DNA of 64,000 bases, taken from contig JAULSU010000007.1 in NCBI GenBank assembly GCA_030512335.1, forward strand, positions 1,302,001 to 1,366,000. Direction: 5' to 3'. The notes under the pieces are model-generated. The model did not search any database. It worked only from the letters and a program-made list of their open reading frames with translations, and was not told where the DNA came from. The translations under genes and the position numbers were made by a program. Positions 21,705-33,753 of this stretch are shown here, one piece after another; position 1 is the first letter of the stretch, and every line of letters begins with the position of its first letter. The stretch comes from Immersiella caudata (Eukaryota; Ascomycota; Sordariomycetes; Sordariales; Lasiosphaeriaceae).

Positions 21705-23006
21705 ATGTCGGACGGAGCGCCAACAGGACCGCCGTCCTACCCGTATCCGGACTACAAAACCGAAACCCGTGGTCCGCTTATTGTGGGCCTTACGACGGCA
21801 CTCACCGTGCTCGCGACGCTCTTCGTCGCCGGCCGCATCTACAGTCGCCTTATCTCGGTCGGGAAAGTCTTTGTCGATGACTGGGTCATGATTCTGTCCA
21901 TTGTACGTACCGCCCGCGTCCCCGAGTCAACAAACCCCTGACTGACCACGCAACAGGCCTTCAGCTGGGCATATGTTGGCGTTGGCGCCGCTGCCGTGGC
22001 GTACGGCGGCGGCAGGCATACTGACACGATACCGATGCAAGACTTCTTCATGGTTGTCAAGCTCACCGTCATCTCCTTCGTCCCGGGCCTCAGCTCCTTC
22101 ATGTTTCCCAAGTTCGCCGTCGTCATCCTGCTGGCCAAGCTGCTCAACCCTACGAGGGCGCACATCTACATCATGTGGGGCGTATCCGTCATCTACTTCC
22201 TCATGGTGTGCGCCATGCTCAGCCTGAACTTCGGCCAGTGCTCCCCGGTTGCCGCCCAGTGGAACGAGGTCCCCGGAAAGTGCATGGACCGCGCCATCGT
22301 TGTCCACTACGCCATGGCCGTCACGATCGTGTCCGTCCTGTTCGACCTCTATCTCGCCGTCTATCCCACTGTTGCACTATGGAACCTGAACCTCAACATC
22401 AAGAAGAAGGTGGCCCTGTGCGCCTCGCTGGGTTTCGGCTATTGGTGAGTAACCCCCATTGCCGGATGGTTGGCCAGGCTCCACTCACACAGCACGAACA
22501 GCGCGGCCGCTGTCGCCATCTACAAGTGCACCACCTTCCCGCCCCTGCTTACCAACAGCTTATTCGACTACACCTGGGCCCTTGGCGACGTGTATCTGTG
22601 GACAAAGTACGAGCTCCTGTAGTCCTCCCTCCCCTTCACTGCTAACCCGACTTTTCACAGCATCGAAGCCAACTTCGTCGTCATCGGGGCATGCATTCCT
22701 CTCATGTTACCGCTCGCCAAGAAGATCTTCGGCTCCAGCGCATTCGGCGGCTCGTACGGGCGGCCCACCAAGCCATCCGGCAAGGTCAGCGACACCAATA
22801 GCAACCCCCTTGCCACTTTTGGAACCACGCCAAAGAGCAAAAAGAGCAAGAAGGGAACGAACGGGTTCGACACTATGAACGAGGACTCGGACAGCAAATA
22901 CATCATTCTCGAAGAGCGCTCCTTCCAGGATAACGAAACCACACGAGACCCTGACGAGACGTCAACACACGAGCGGATGAAGGCGGTTCGGCATGAGGGG
23001 TGGTAG
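21705..23006 (+). CDS. SAT4/PTH11-type rhodopsin-fold integral membrane protein, 378 aa
   Basis: Four exons (21705-21902, 21957-22444, 22502-22606, 22661-23006); every junction is GT-AG and in phase, total 1137 nt. The protein has the layout of the fungal 'rhodopsin' (SAT4, PTH11-like) family: a short N-terminus, LFVAGRIYSR and VFVDDWVMILS after TM1, seven hydrophobic helices, LNFGQCSPVAAQWNE in the third loop, DLYLAVYPTVALWNLNLNIKKKVAL, and IEANFVVIGACIPLMLPL in the last helix. A hydrophilic tail with a Lys-rich patch (KSKKSKKGTNG) and several Ser/Thr follows. Members are seven-helix plasma-membrane proteins, some needed for host-surface sensing; ligands are mostly unknown. The nine canonical CFEM cysteines are absent. 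Confidence 0.87.
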
Positions 23007-24364
23007 GCTTTGGAGATGTTGCTTGATTGTTTTTGTATAGGGGAACAGATGCATGGCATGGATATTATTCTCAAAGGGATGGAAAAGGGTTATTGGCGTG
23101 GATATGAAACGATGATACCAAGATCCGATTAAGGAAATTTTGCACTTTGCTTACTATCGCTACCTAGATCAACTTTAGTATTAGTACTATTGCTTTCGTT
23201 GCTTAGGGGAGGCTGTGAGATATGAGTCGTTGGGAAAAATCTGGATTTGGGCATGGGCGAGGTCACCATACTTGGTAGTGGACGATGGTGTTGAGGAGCC
23301 AGGTTGACCAAAATGAGTTGAGTACTATCAAAGGCGTTCATAATGCTGTACCATTGCGGATGGGTGTCGGTTTCTAGTCTCTCACGCGGTTTGCCTCGGC
23401 ACTCTGTTCAGGGGCAAGTAAACAATGCCACCCCTTTCAAGGCTGCACAAAGACACAGCAATAAGTCGATGGACAGCGAGGATGGACAAAAGCCTGGTCA
23501 ATTATCTTTCAGGCGCGGCTTTTCAGGTGTGTCAAATATGAGATTAAACTTCAACCCGCGGACTTTGTAGGTATTTGGCTGGCAGAATCAAGGGGGGTCC
23601 CCGCCTGTCCAGAGTTTGGGCTGATAGCAGGGTTTTCTTTATACCTGATTTCCTCCAACACACTCAGAACCATCCTCCGCTTTGCTCTTGGAAGTTCGAT
23701 GGATCTTTGCAAGGGTCAGGCGGGGTTACAGCGACGACAATGATTAGACAACGTTTCCCTCGCTGTACCACAGTGAATCTTTCAAGTTTGATACCTCCAA
23801 GGGTTCCCTCAAGATAGTGGTAGCTCGCCCTTTTGCCCTGTTCTTTATGATTTTTCGGATTGTGAATCATCAGCACGGGCAAAGACAATCCGGCTAGCCA
23901 ATCCTTCCCCAACAAACCAAGATAGCAGAGCCATGTCGACATCCAACAAGTGTTCTCGGCCATCTCAAAAGAAGCATACGTATCTAGACATCGAGGGAAG
24001 AGTCTTGACAGCTAAGACATGGCCTTCTGCTCTTCTCCATTCGCATCGCAGAGTACATTTGATCGAGTACGGACGGCAATAACCACTTCACCATCAACCA
24101 TGACTACTTATACCTACTCTGACGGACTGCAGTGACTCTAAGCAGCAAGGTAGAACTGACAGAGAGAGCCCAAGTGGGGTCCTAGAGTCCACAACCCCTT
24201 AAACTCCAAGCGCTCCCCCAAGTGGAGAAGCCGAAACTCCTCAATTCAGGGGGCCCAAAGTCAAGGCAATCCACAACAACTCCACCACACCGCTACCTCC
24301 CTCGCTCCACAATAACCCACAAACCCTCAAAAGCGAACATTTAACCCGGCATCTCCATGGAAAA
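23007..24364. other. Intergenic, 1.36 kb, no gene
   Basis: AT-rich 3' flank of the membrane-protein gene, then mixed sequence with no frame I can support. Confidence 0.4.
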
Positions 24365-24442
24365 CCATCAGTGGTTTAGTGGTAAAATCCATCGTTGCCA
24401 TCGATGGGCCCCGCGTCGGTTCGCGGCCGACGCAACGGTGCA
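24365..24442 (+). pseudogene. tRNA-Gly(GCC)-like sequence with a damaged 3' half
   Basis: The first 50 bases follow fungal tRNA-Gly(GCC): a TGGTTTAGTGGTAAAA D arm and an anticodon stem CATCG/CGATG enclosing the loop TTGCCAT. The 3' half departs from it: the T-arm region is GTCGG-TTCGCGG-CCGAC with extra bases before it. The acceptor strands CCATCAG and GCAACGG do not pair. It is most likely a tRNA pseudogene. Confidence 0.45.
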
Positions 24443-24465
24443 ACCTCAACAGGTTCATCACCAAT

Positions 24466-24537
24466 GCCCGCTTGGCTTAGTAATAGAGCGTGTCACTAGT
24501 AATGACAAGATCGTCAGTTCAATTCTGGCAGTGGGCA
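24466..24537 (+). tRNA. tRNA-Thr(AGT), possibly inactivated
   Basis: 72 nt fold as a tRNA: acceptor GCCCGCT pairs with AGTGGGC (one G-U), anticodon stem TGTCA/TGACA holds the loop CTAGTAA (anticodon AGT), and T stem GTCAG/CTGGC holds TTCAATT. The D loop reads GCTTAGTAATAGAGC, so the near-invariant GG at 18-19 is AA. That loss, a G-to-A type change, should harm tertiary folding. It may be a pseudogene despite the good helices. Confidence 0.6.
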
Positions 24538-26701
24538 AGGTATCCATCTTGGACGGGGCGTTTGTCGTTCCTGTCTCCTTTTTGCTGTTCAAGGAAGGAC
24601 GGTGTAGAGAGCTTTATGCTAGACATGGAGCTCTTCAAGGCGAGCTGCAAGCTGCGTCGTTGAAGATTTTAGATGTCATGGACTCGATGAACAGTACCAG
24701 CGCCATCAAGATAGCCGGATGCAAACAACTCAGGAGCAGTCAGGAGCAGTGTGGCAGACGCAACGTTGGTGGGGAATTGTGTAGAGCAGCTTTCTCTTGC
24801 GGAACTCTCTGCTATCTTAGCAACGTGTTTCACTTGAAATCATGCAACAATCACAGCTTATCCCGCTGTGTTGAGGAACTACCGCAACAGCGAGGTATTC
24901 GAGTTGTGATGGGTGGCTTCCATCTGACCTAGGACATGTTGGCCAGGCTTATTTCAATCTCACATTCCCCGTTGACCAGATACTTCCGGCGCCATGCGCG
25001 GATAGCCTTCCCATCAACTAAATGAGCAAACAGCCAAAACCGGGAGATCATTCTGCCGCGGTCGGGCCATCTACTCTCTGAGACCGCGACGGTTCGTACA
25101 GCAGGCGGTGCTGTCGAGGCGACTTGAACGGCGGATCTCGTGGTTGCCCGCCTTCCCAAGATGCACGACTCAAGGCGATAAGGAGCTAGGAATAGACAAG
25201 CCGCAAGGGTGTTTGAGTGTCAGCATTGCTGCTGCGGGAGATGAGCGGATCAACATCGCGTATCGGATCAGCGCTCAATCCATGCGATGCACCCTGGTTC
25301 CTGGGGAGCGGACGACATCGAGGGTCAAAAAGTCAGGAAAACAACCAGGCGCCTGGGCTGCTGCACGATATTGACAATATTCATGCGTGAATTGCTGGCT
25401 CTCGAAACAAGAGGCTTGTCGTAGGGTGTACTGGACTGGCACAACAACCTAAGGGTACCATGCAAAGATGGGGATGGGGTGCCCCGTAACTGGAGGACGT
25501 CAGCCACCACCTCCCCAACCCCGAAAACATCAATGCCGTTCCCATGCCAAACCGCAAAGTCGCGGGCTGGTCGACGTTTCGCTCCCCGCAGCCGTGCTCA
25601 GGTCTCAACCAAGCGGAATGTTTGAGTAGGTTGCGCCCAGAGTGTTGCGAATGATCGACCTGTCTGTCCTCCCCTAGAGTTGGGATTAGACACTGCGCCG
25701 CTCCCGCACGTTGAGCACGGGCACACGGTATCTTCCAAGGAGCGAGGACTGTACACAACGCTGTTCCCAATCAACAGGACGGTGATATGGGCTCGCATAC
25801 CATGACATGACATATACGACACTGGTTGATGGGAAATTTATAATGGGTTGCCCTGAGTGGAACTCTGTCCCTCGTGTTTGGGGAAAGAGGGGGCCGACAA
25901 TGTAGATGAACAAATGCTTGGTCCTCGCCTCCTCCGGCCTGTTGTGTGATGGTCCGAGAGAACGGGCGGGGGAATGGAACGTAGGTAGGTGCGCTGGCTC
26001 AGCAATCCAATCAGGAAATAGGGGTCCGTTTTACTGGAGCCTTTATCATCAGATGCTCATCTGAATATGCGGCTCTACGGCGAGGGCTGTGGGGGATGAC
26101 GGCAGCGATCGCTCCCTCCCTGAGTTGCAAAGATCAGAGCTGGGAACCGTGGATGAGGTGAGGTCGGGAGATCGATGCCATATTGCTGGCACTTTGGGAG
26201 TGCGACCTGATTTGTTGCGCAGATCCAAGGGCGAGACTGCGTCCTAGGAGCGCATGATCCATCCTGCAAATGCCCCGAGAATCTCTTCTCCCGGTAGGTG
26301 GGTTGCCCCGGATCCTCCTCAGCGTTTGCTGCGTTGTCTGTTTCGTAGTTTTTGCTCCTGACTCCGGCCTTGGCTCGTGAATAATCCTGTCGGATTCCCT
26401 GAGCGGATTCGAATCGTGATGTCCGGCATCCCATGGGTATTTGACATGGGACTCGCTGCGAGAGCTGCTGCCGGTGAGTAGTTACGTGATCGAGGCGAGA
26501 TGATGCTCCTGGAAACTAAAGCCTGTTATAGCAGGTGGTCCGCAGAAGGCGAAGGATACTCTTCGTAGCACGGCCCTAACTCCGCCTAAGAGAGCGGGCC
26601 GCGCCGTAAATAGCAACGGCTCGTTTCAACCGTCGTAGTAGCTCAACCAAAAAGCTGCCATCCGTGCTAACAGAGCTAAACGGTAGTTCGGCATCGCTAA
26701 T

Positions 26702-26771
26702 GCAAAGTTCAGCATTATTCCGAGATAATACGAGCCCTGAAGCGTGCCAAATATGGGATGCTGAACTTTGC
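26702..26771. repeat. 14-bp perfect inverted repeat, 42-bp spacer
   Basis: GCAAAGTTCAGCAT at 26702-26715 is exactly reverse-complemented by ATGCTGAACTTTGC at 26758-26771. The surrounding 280 bp is more AT-rich than its neighbours. It could be a hairpin or part of a decayed element. Confidence 0.6.
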
Positions 26772-29210
26772 GAGAATTTGAACCGAGTACGAGAAGCTGA
26801 GTGGGCGGCTGAAGCAATGTTATCTAGTGTCGAGGTCTGCAAACCCCAAACCGGCCAGACTTTGCGAGCGGACAGACGTCAAGGAAACCGGCGAGCCCCT
26901 TGCTACCATCGGTGATGCTCACTTACACACCGAGAAAGATTTGTCCGAACGAGTGTGATTTCGAACACCACGATGTGTCGGCGCTCTGACTCGGTCTCCC
27001 GTCACGGCGCGCGACGCTATGATTCGGCACTCGTTGTCCCTGACAGCCATGATTGGCCCACTGAAAACCCATCCCGCCATGGAGCAAAGGGCAAGAAGCT
27101 CGCTGCAGGCTGGCTGATCGGAGAGAGGCAGGAGACTCAGGAACGGGCGTTGAGGTGAGCCCGTGTAGCCGATGGCGTTCGCTGTGGCGTTGGGGAGCAG
27201 CTGTCAAGCCGCCGTCAAGCTCAGGGGAACCGTGCTGCCGAATGCCAACACACAGCAGACCGGCCACAAGCATCTGGCCTGTGGGCGATCAACCCTTGCT
27301 GGCGACACTCTGCAGTTCATCGAAGGTCGTCCGGGCCAACCGATTCGCGCAACTAATGCAAGCCACATCCGGGGTTCACAAGCCAAAAGTGGCTAACGCC
27401 GGGGCCAGTGGCGCCGCCATCACGGTCGAGGAGGTCCGTGAGCGAAAGAGCCGGGCATGGTGGTGTGGGCAGGCTTCTGCCACCGACTCGCCGTTTGACC
27501 GGTGTGCGGGGGGGGGCCTTGCAGAGATTGCAAAATATTGTGCGCAGGATCGGTCGCTAACAATTGCGCCCACAACGGGAGGATTGTGGGGCGCCAGATC
27601 TGGGGGCGAAAAGAAGAAACGAAGTGACATGTCAGCTCGCGAAACATCGAATAAGCAAAAAAGGCGCGATTCGAAGAAGTGGGCGTGCCCTGGCAATTGT
27701 TGGGGAACCTCGTCAACTTTGAGGCAGTCCTCTGACGCCTGTGAGGCATGACTCTGCTCCCCCGTAATCTCGAGCTGAGTCCAGGTGTTCGCGGGTCACC
27801 TGCCTGCCAGAAGCAGCAAGGTCCGAGCCCCCTGCCCAACGGCCAGTAGTCGAGCCGTCCAGCTGGCAGCAGTAGGGAACTTTGCAGGGCACACCGGCGC
27901 ACGTTGAACCGCAGCAAAGGGGAAAGCTCGGAGAGGGTTGGGGATGGCTGGGGGGTCAATGCTGCCCGCGACCAATGATTTCGATAGCTGCGCGCGCCGA
28001 GTTGACCGTTCTAGCCGTTCTAGAAGTTTGGTTCGAAATGCGTCTCTCGGTAGGGCGAAATTCGCGTCAATGGTTACCGAGAAGGATTGGCGCGCTGTTG
28101 TGCACTCATTCGCATTGCTTTTTTCGCTTCCAGCTTTGCAGTTTTTCTTCATCTCGTGCCGTTCCCCAGACTATGCTGCAAGTCCAGTGAAAACTGCAGA
28201 TGGAAAGGCACGAGCGTCTCACCTGAATAGCAGTTTCCTGATGGCCCCGCCAATTTACGGACCACCACCAAATTTCAGCGACCAGCCTAAACCGCACCCG
28301 AAGGAAACCTAAAGGCCACCTGTTTCGCACAGACACAATACTTAGCTAACCCCAATCCCGACGCGGCCACAGGATGATCTTCCCCGGGCTGGCTTGTCGA
28401 CATCAGCTTGCACTAGCGGCGGCCTGCATCTGAGGTTATCGGGTGGATCCCTGTTTCCAAGCGAACCTTCCTTCCTGGGGATTTTGCGCAACTTGAAGCT
28501 GAGGTTGGAATCCTGCCGCTGCAGGTTTTGCGAAGCTGACTCGGTCGCTGCGCCGCTGCGTGCGAGAAGGGATACCCTGGAATACGGAGTCCCGACTGCC
28601 ATGTCGTTCACGTCTCACAAGGCGAGTACCAATCTCGTCCGACCGCGGACTCGGAAAGGCACAGCGATCCCATCCTTCTCTGTCGTGTTGCGTTTCCCCA
28701 GTTTTGACGTCGCCGCGGGGCACCCGAGAACACGGGAAGCCTGGTCTGGGGGCACACACGTCAGGACCTGCTATATCAACGCGTTCAAATACCGTACAAA
28801 CGCCATGACCCAAGAGTCGTGCACAAGCTTTGCACTCCGCTGTCAGGTGCGGCTGGCGGAGCCAGCACGGAAGGGAGCAGGCGAAATCCAAACTGCCGAT
28901 AACACGGGCGCTGGCGATGTCTGAGCGCGGGCGGGAGGCCTTTCCCCCTCTCAGAACGCAATGATACCCAGGATCCCGTCCAGGTTGAGAAACAAAGGCT
29001 TGGAAACTTCAAAGCGCAGCAGGACAAAGCAACACGCTCTGCAGATGGACTTGGTGCCAAAACCGACCTGATTCGCTTCCCCACCTCCTTCTCCTCGAGT
29101 CTGGGGAAGCACACCCAGGCTCGCCAGGCCTGGGCCGTCTGATACGTTGCAGCAAGCCACAGAGGCAGGTCGGTATGGTCAACCCACCACCCCGTCCCGC
29201 CCGAAGACAA

Positions 29211-29240
29211 CCCCCCCCCCTGTCCCCCCCTGTCCCCCCC
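29211..29240. repeat. C-rich homopolymer cluster
   Basis: Three C runs (10, 7 and 7 long) separated by TGT. Simple sequence; length may be inexact in the assembly. Confidence 0.8.
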
Positions 29241-29720
29241 AACTCCGCGGCCGGCCACTCAGGTTGAAGGTCGCCCTCCCGCGTTCCGCTTTCGGTTGCG
29301 CTCAAGCAGTCAATGCTCGTGCGCTGCTGCACCTGCACCAGGAACTGCTTGAGATCCGCAGAAAGGGCAGAGGTGGCAGGGGGGGGAAGGGGCGGTATGG
29401 CCTTTGGATCTTGGAACGCTAGCATCGTCGAGAGATTGATCTTCGCTCAGTCGACAGGAAAAAAGAAGATATAGCGCGCCGCTCCCCCAGACCAGATCCA
29501 CCATGATCTGGTCCTCTACGCAGCGGACCCGTCTGTACGGTGACAACTCGACAGTTCAGTCACGGTCCATTGAAGATCGACAAGCCGTAGCTCTTGAGTC
29601 GTCGGAGCTCCCCAGGTCACCGGCGTTCGAAACCGTCCTGGTTTCCCTGCCCTTGAGCGGCACATACGGCAAACATCTCAACCACTCACGCCAAACCCAG
29701 GACCATATCCGTCACTCAGG

Positions 29721-31050
29721 ATGTCGTCCAACGACACGGCTGCCCCGCCGCCGCCGCCACCCGGGAACGGAACCGGGATTGGAGCCCCCCTCGGTCCTGA
29801 CGGCCTTCCCATGCCGGACCCTTTCGCGTTCGGGATGCCAATCGACCCGCGCTCCGCCTATCTCGCGCAGGTCTATATCGGGTTGACTTCGACCTTGCTC
29901 TTGCTGGCGAGCATCACGTTCTTCATCCGAATCTACCAACGTATAAGGCCGGTCTGGAAGATGGGTGCTGATGATTACTTCATCATTGTGGGATACGTAA
30001 GTCCCCTCGACTGCAGGTCTCTCGAGGACGATGATGGCTAACGGTGTTCTCTAGATGCTAAGCATTGTCGATTGGGGCTTGCTGCTCCCCCAGCAAGTGC
30101 CGACTGCCGGTTTCGTGTCCATCGAGTACGCCCTCAACTCGTTTAAAACAGGCTGGATCGCCATCGGCGTCTGGGGCGTCTCTATGACGTTCCTCAAGGT
30201 TTCGATCGCCCTCACCCTGTTGCGAATCCAGAGGAAGTCGCTGGCATGGCGTATTTTCCTGTACAGCATTATCGCCTTGCAGGTGGCCTACGGCGTGCTC
30301 AACCTCTTCTTCAACACCGTCATCGCGTGCCGGCCGCTTTCCCATGCCTGGGACTTCACCATCCCCCCGCATTTGAAGGGTTGCGTATCCAGCGACGTGA
30401 TGAGGGCTGCCTCCAACACAGGTTCCGGAGTCAACATCGTCACGGATGTGCTGCTGTCCTTGTCCCCCGCCGTCTTCTTGCGCAAGCTCAATCGTCCGCT
30501 GCGTGAGCGCATCTTTGTGTGCGTGCTCATGGGTCTCGGTCTCCTGGCCTCAGTGTCTTCCATCGTCAAAACGGTCTTCGTCCAGCGGTTCTACGATCCC
30601 ACCTACCCCTTCGAGGACATCATGCCCCTCGGCATTTCCATCTCGACCTACACCATCCTAGAGCAGTTTACCGGCATTCTAGCTGCTTGCATCCCCGCCA
30701 TGAAGAACATCTTCCAGGCCTGCCTGGGCAAAATGGGCGTCTCGCTCCACGACTCCCGCTCCCGCCCCGGCCGCTCTGGCTACTACCTCAACGGACGTGG
30801 CACCAACGACGGCACGGCTGGCGGCACCTTCCAGTCTACAATGGGCGCCTCCCAACTCGGGTCTCGTTATGCGCGCGGTGGCAGGGACGACACGGTCCTT
30901 GACGAGGACGAAGAGAAGTGCCTCGAGATGCCGGAGATGCGCCGCGGCGCATCGACGCCCAAGTCGACCCGCACCAGGTCGGGCTCAGGCTCGTTCCGTG
31001 AGGTCGACTTCAAGACGAGTACCGTGGTCACCACGGTTCACGCTGTATGA
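29721..31050 (+). CDS. SAT4/PTH11-type rhodopsin-fold integral membrane protein, 423 aa
   Basis: Two exons (29721-29996 and 30055-31050) joined by a 58-bp intron with a GTAAGT donor, GCTAAC branch and CTAG acceptor; 1272 nt in frame. A Pro/Gly-rich N-terminal segment precedes TM1 (IGLTSTLLLLASITFFIRIY). MGADDYFIIVGY and W-I-AIGVWGVSMTFLKVSIAL follow. LNLFFNTVIACRPLSHAWD is the third-loop Cys motif and NIVTDVLLSLSPAVFLRKLN the fifth-helix signature. LEQFTGILAACIPAMKNIF is the seventh helix. The 110-residue tail is Ser/Gly/Arg-rich with an acidic cluster (LDEDEEK) and likely phosphorylation sites. It is a seven-helix plasma-membrane protein of unknown ligand. It shares the family, not close sequence, with the one at 21705, so this is not a recent tandem copy. 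Confidence 0.88.
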
Positions 31051-32613
31051 TATGATGCATTTCCATTGTCCTGTATCCTGGCGAGCTCCCAAAACGTTGT
31101 TACGATATGACGACATGTGTCGGTCACCCCAATGATACCTCTACCATAGCAAAATCAAAATCAAAATCCAATAGTTAAATCGATCAGTTCATACTGGTTT
31201 CCTCATTTCAGCCCTTGCCGGCCCCCTAGATTGAAGGCTGCGGACTTGGCTCACAGCAGCCTTGTTCTTTTACACTGGCAGCTGGAACCTATCTCGGATG
31301 ATTGCCGCCAATACATGCGCTCGGACGTTGAGCCGTGGTCAGGGGTCGGCTTTCATGGCTTGGCTCTACCCACAGACGTGAAAACGTTGGTAGATGACAC
31401 CTGCACTGCGCCAATGTCGCAATCGGATCGCAAATATGCGCTCCGAAAGCGATGCTCGGTTGCATGAAATATGAGAGCCACGACCGAATTTCTCAAGAGG
31501 TTTCTTCATGTGCAGTCTTGCTTTTACGGCCTTTGCTTCTGAGTTTTGGATGATGGAGATTGAAAGGGATGGGACTCGGTAGATCGTGGATGGCTGGCAG
31601 CGATACAAGCGTGGGTAATAAAGGGGGATGCGCTAAACTAGCAGAAACCGTGATCGCTCCTATCGGGAAACCGGGTCAGTTCGCCTGCGGGTTTAAGGTT
31701 TCATTCGGTTCCGATTCAACTCAACGTTTTTCATCATCAGGCTGCGAGGTCGGTTCGAATTACCTTGAGGTCTGGTGCCTGGTTGGAGCAGTCCAGACCG
31801 CAGCCACATTTTGCAGCCACTTCGTATCTACTGTGGTATGGTCCCTGGCGGGGGGGTTAGGTGATGGTAAGCATTGATTTCCCCCCTGCGTGGTGCGGTG
31901 GCAATGGGCTGCGACTGGTTGGATTGGTTTTGGTTGGAGGCTGACGGCCAATGATTTACGAGACAAGCTTTATGCAGAATTTATTATTGGGCTTGTTTCG
32001 TTTGGCTTACTGGTTGGCAGATGGGTAGGGGGTATTTTTAATTTGTGCTACGGTTGTGTGCATGTCGTAATCTGGGGTTATTGGTAACACGAAGAAAGAC
32101 AAAGAAATTGATGACGATGATGCTTTGTCTTGAATTTGGGTTTGACGTGGACGGGAAAGGATACGAGTGTATGAATGAAGGCGGCGGTCCGTGAGCAACG
32201 GATTCGGATGCTGAGCCGCGTCGGGAGAATGAGTGCCGACGTCTGCATTCCTGCGCAGACATGACAAAGATGAAAGACGTCTGACCACCCAGCCAATGCA
32301 GGCTGAGAGAGCTGGCGGAGAGGTCAGTGCGACTGAGTTCAGCATGTGTGCAAACTTGGCGGTAGCAATAGACTCAAAAAAAAAAAAGTCTAGAATAGTG
32401 AGAGTGCCAAACTAGACTCTCTTAAACCAAAAAGCCACCTTCGGGATACGGCTGTTATTATTTTTTATTTTTTTGGCTTGTAAAAATTACGTTGGTACCC
32501 ATTGTGTTTGAACACAGGGCCTTGGTGTTTGTGTTTTTTTTATACGTTGCATTTATCTATGGCATTGCAGCCATGAATCTAAAATCCAAAACGTGCACCG
32601 AACCAGATAGCGT
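31051..32613. other. 1.56-kb intergenic region, no gene recognised
   Basis: Contains short A and T runs (A tract near 32377-32387, T-rich 32455-32480) and no supported frame on either strand. Confidence 0.4.
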
Positions 32614-33385
32614 CTACTTCCAATCCCGCCAGTCTGACGGCAAGAACCGACCGAGGTCGAGATCACCACTGCTCGTCTGCTTCTCAATATGTTTCCGCTG
32701 AGCCCGTGCCACCTCTTTTCGCTGCTCCGCCTTCGCCTTTTCGACCAACAAACATCCCAGTACAAAACCCCCTTTTCTAGGACCGTCACGATAAACTCAT
32801 CCCCAGCGTCACCATCACACATGCTGCACTGAATTGTCTTGGATCTCCTTTTGAAGTTGCCAGATCTGATAATGACGAAGACGCTCAAGCGTCGGCAAGA
32901 TATTCTTGGGCGGCTTCGACAAGGATAATGTGGCCGGGCCTGAGTGAGGCTGATCAAAGTTGATGACTTACTCTATGATAGTTTCATGGCGGGCTCCGTC
33001 GAGCAAACTGTTTTCCGTGTCTCAGTCGCTGTCGTGGCCGCTTTGGATGTTGTACATTTCCTGAGGAGCTGCACGGCGTGGAGGGCGAACCGCCGGAGTT
33101 TCCCGATGGGGGCTGGGGCTAGTGGTTCTGGGACGAGGCGTCGCTGTCTGAGCGGTTGCCAGTGCGCTTGCGCGGGACCAGATGCGGTGCTCGATGCAGG
33201 AGGGAAGTTTGATGTTGGGTTTGGGTGGCTGCGCTGGCGAGGCTTGTAGGGCTCGAAGAAGTTGCTGCTGTTGCGGGGGCGGTGCGAGTGACTTGGCTCC
33301 AGTCCATGATTTCTAGCTGGTGGCGATGGTCGGGAGGGAAGATGGGCTGCTGCTGTGACGAAGAAAGACTGGGTGCGGTCGACAT
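32614..33385 (-). pseudogene. Unknown Gln/Pro-rich protein gene with broken frame
   Basis: A minus-strand chain reads like one protein but needs frame changes. The start MSTAPSLSSSQQQPIFPPD (33385) runs to MDWSQVTRTAP. At a C5 run (about 33283) the frame shifts to one reading PPPQQQQLLRALQASP, KLPSCIEHRIWSRASAL and RRAAPQEMYNIQSGHDSD, then a TGA, then DTENSLLDGARHETII. After a GTAAGT donor come ILPTLERLRHYQIWQLQKEI and, after a possible 42-bp intron, LLVEKAKAEQRKEVARAQRK with SGDLDLGRFLPSDWRDWK before a TAG at 32614. The C-terminal part is helical and charged. I do not recognise the family. The internal TGA replaces what could have been CGA. It is either a decayed gene or carries assembly errors; the exact exon ends are uncertain. 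Confidence 0.45.
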
Positions 33386-33732
33386 AGCTGGATAGTAATC
33401 CGCTCTGAGCGTCATGCCGTTGCTGATCGGATGGACTGGGCTCAGTCGTCGCATCGTCTTGGGCATTCTGCTTGCCCTTCTCTACGGCTGTGCCGGCGAA
33501 GATCCAGGAGCCCCTCGAGGGGTTTGAGCCGCCGTCGGGCTTTGCGATGGGGTCTTGGGGTGCAGTCCGGGCAGGGGGGTCATACGCGCAAGCTCTCAGC
33601 TGCTGGACAGGAACGCGAAGGGGGACGACAGATCGGGCTCTTATACCCAAAGAAGAGAGGCCTTTGTATTGTGATTGAAAAGCGTCGTGGAATTCGAACG
33701 AGTCGCTGTGATGTGTGTAGAAAATGATAGAA

Positions 33733-33753
33733 CCCCCCCCCCCCCCCCCCCCC
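33733..33753. repeat. C21 homopolymer
   Basis: 21 consecutive C, then T and C5. It lies between the broken gene and the first RING gene. Homopolymers this long are often mis-sized. Confidence 0.9.

Larger units (their letters stand above)
24538..29720. other. 5.2-kb gene-poor stretch
   Basis: Both strands hold only short unrelated open frames (under 200 codons) with no recognised domain and no exon chain. It contains a 14-bp inverted repeat at 26702-26771 and a C-rich tract at 29211-29240. I see no transposase or reverse-transcriptase motif. Old repeat remnants are possible but cannot be shown by eye. Confidence 0.4.

Noticed and set aside
26075..26434. Minus-strand 119-codon frame in the gene-poor block
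   Set aside because: No recognisable motif, no linked exons.
23007..29720. Transposase, reverse transcriptase or LTRs in the gene-poor block
   Set aside because: Looked for catalytic motifs and long direct or inverted terminal repeats by eye; none found. A computed repeat search could still reveal remnants.
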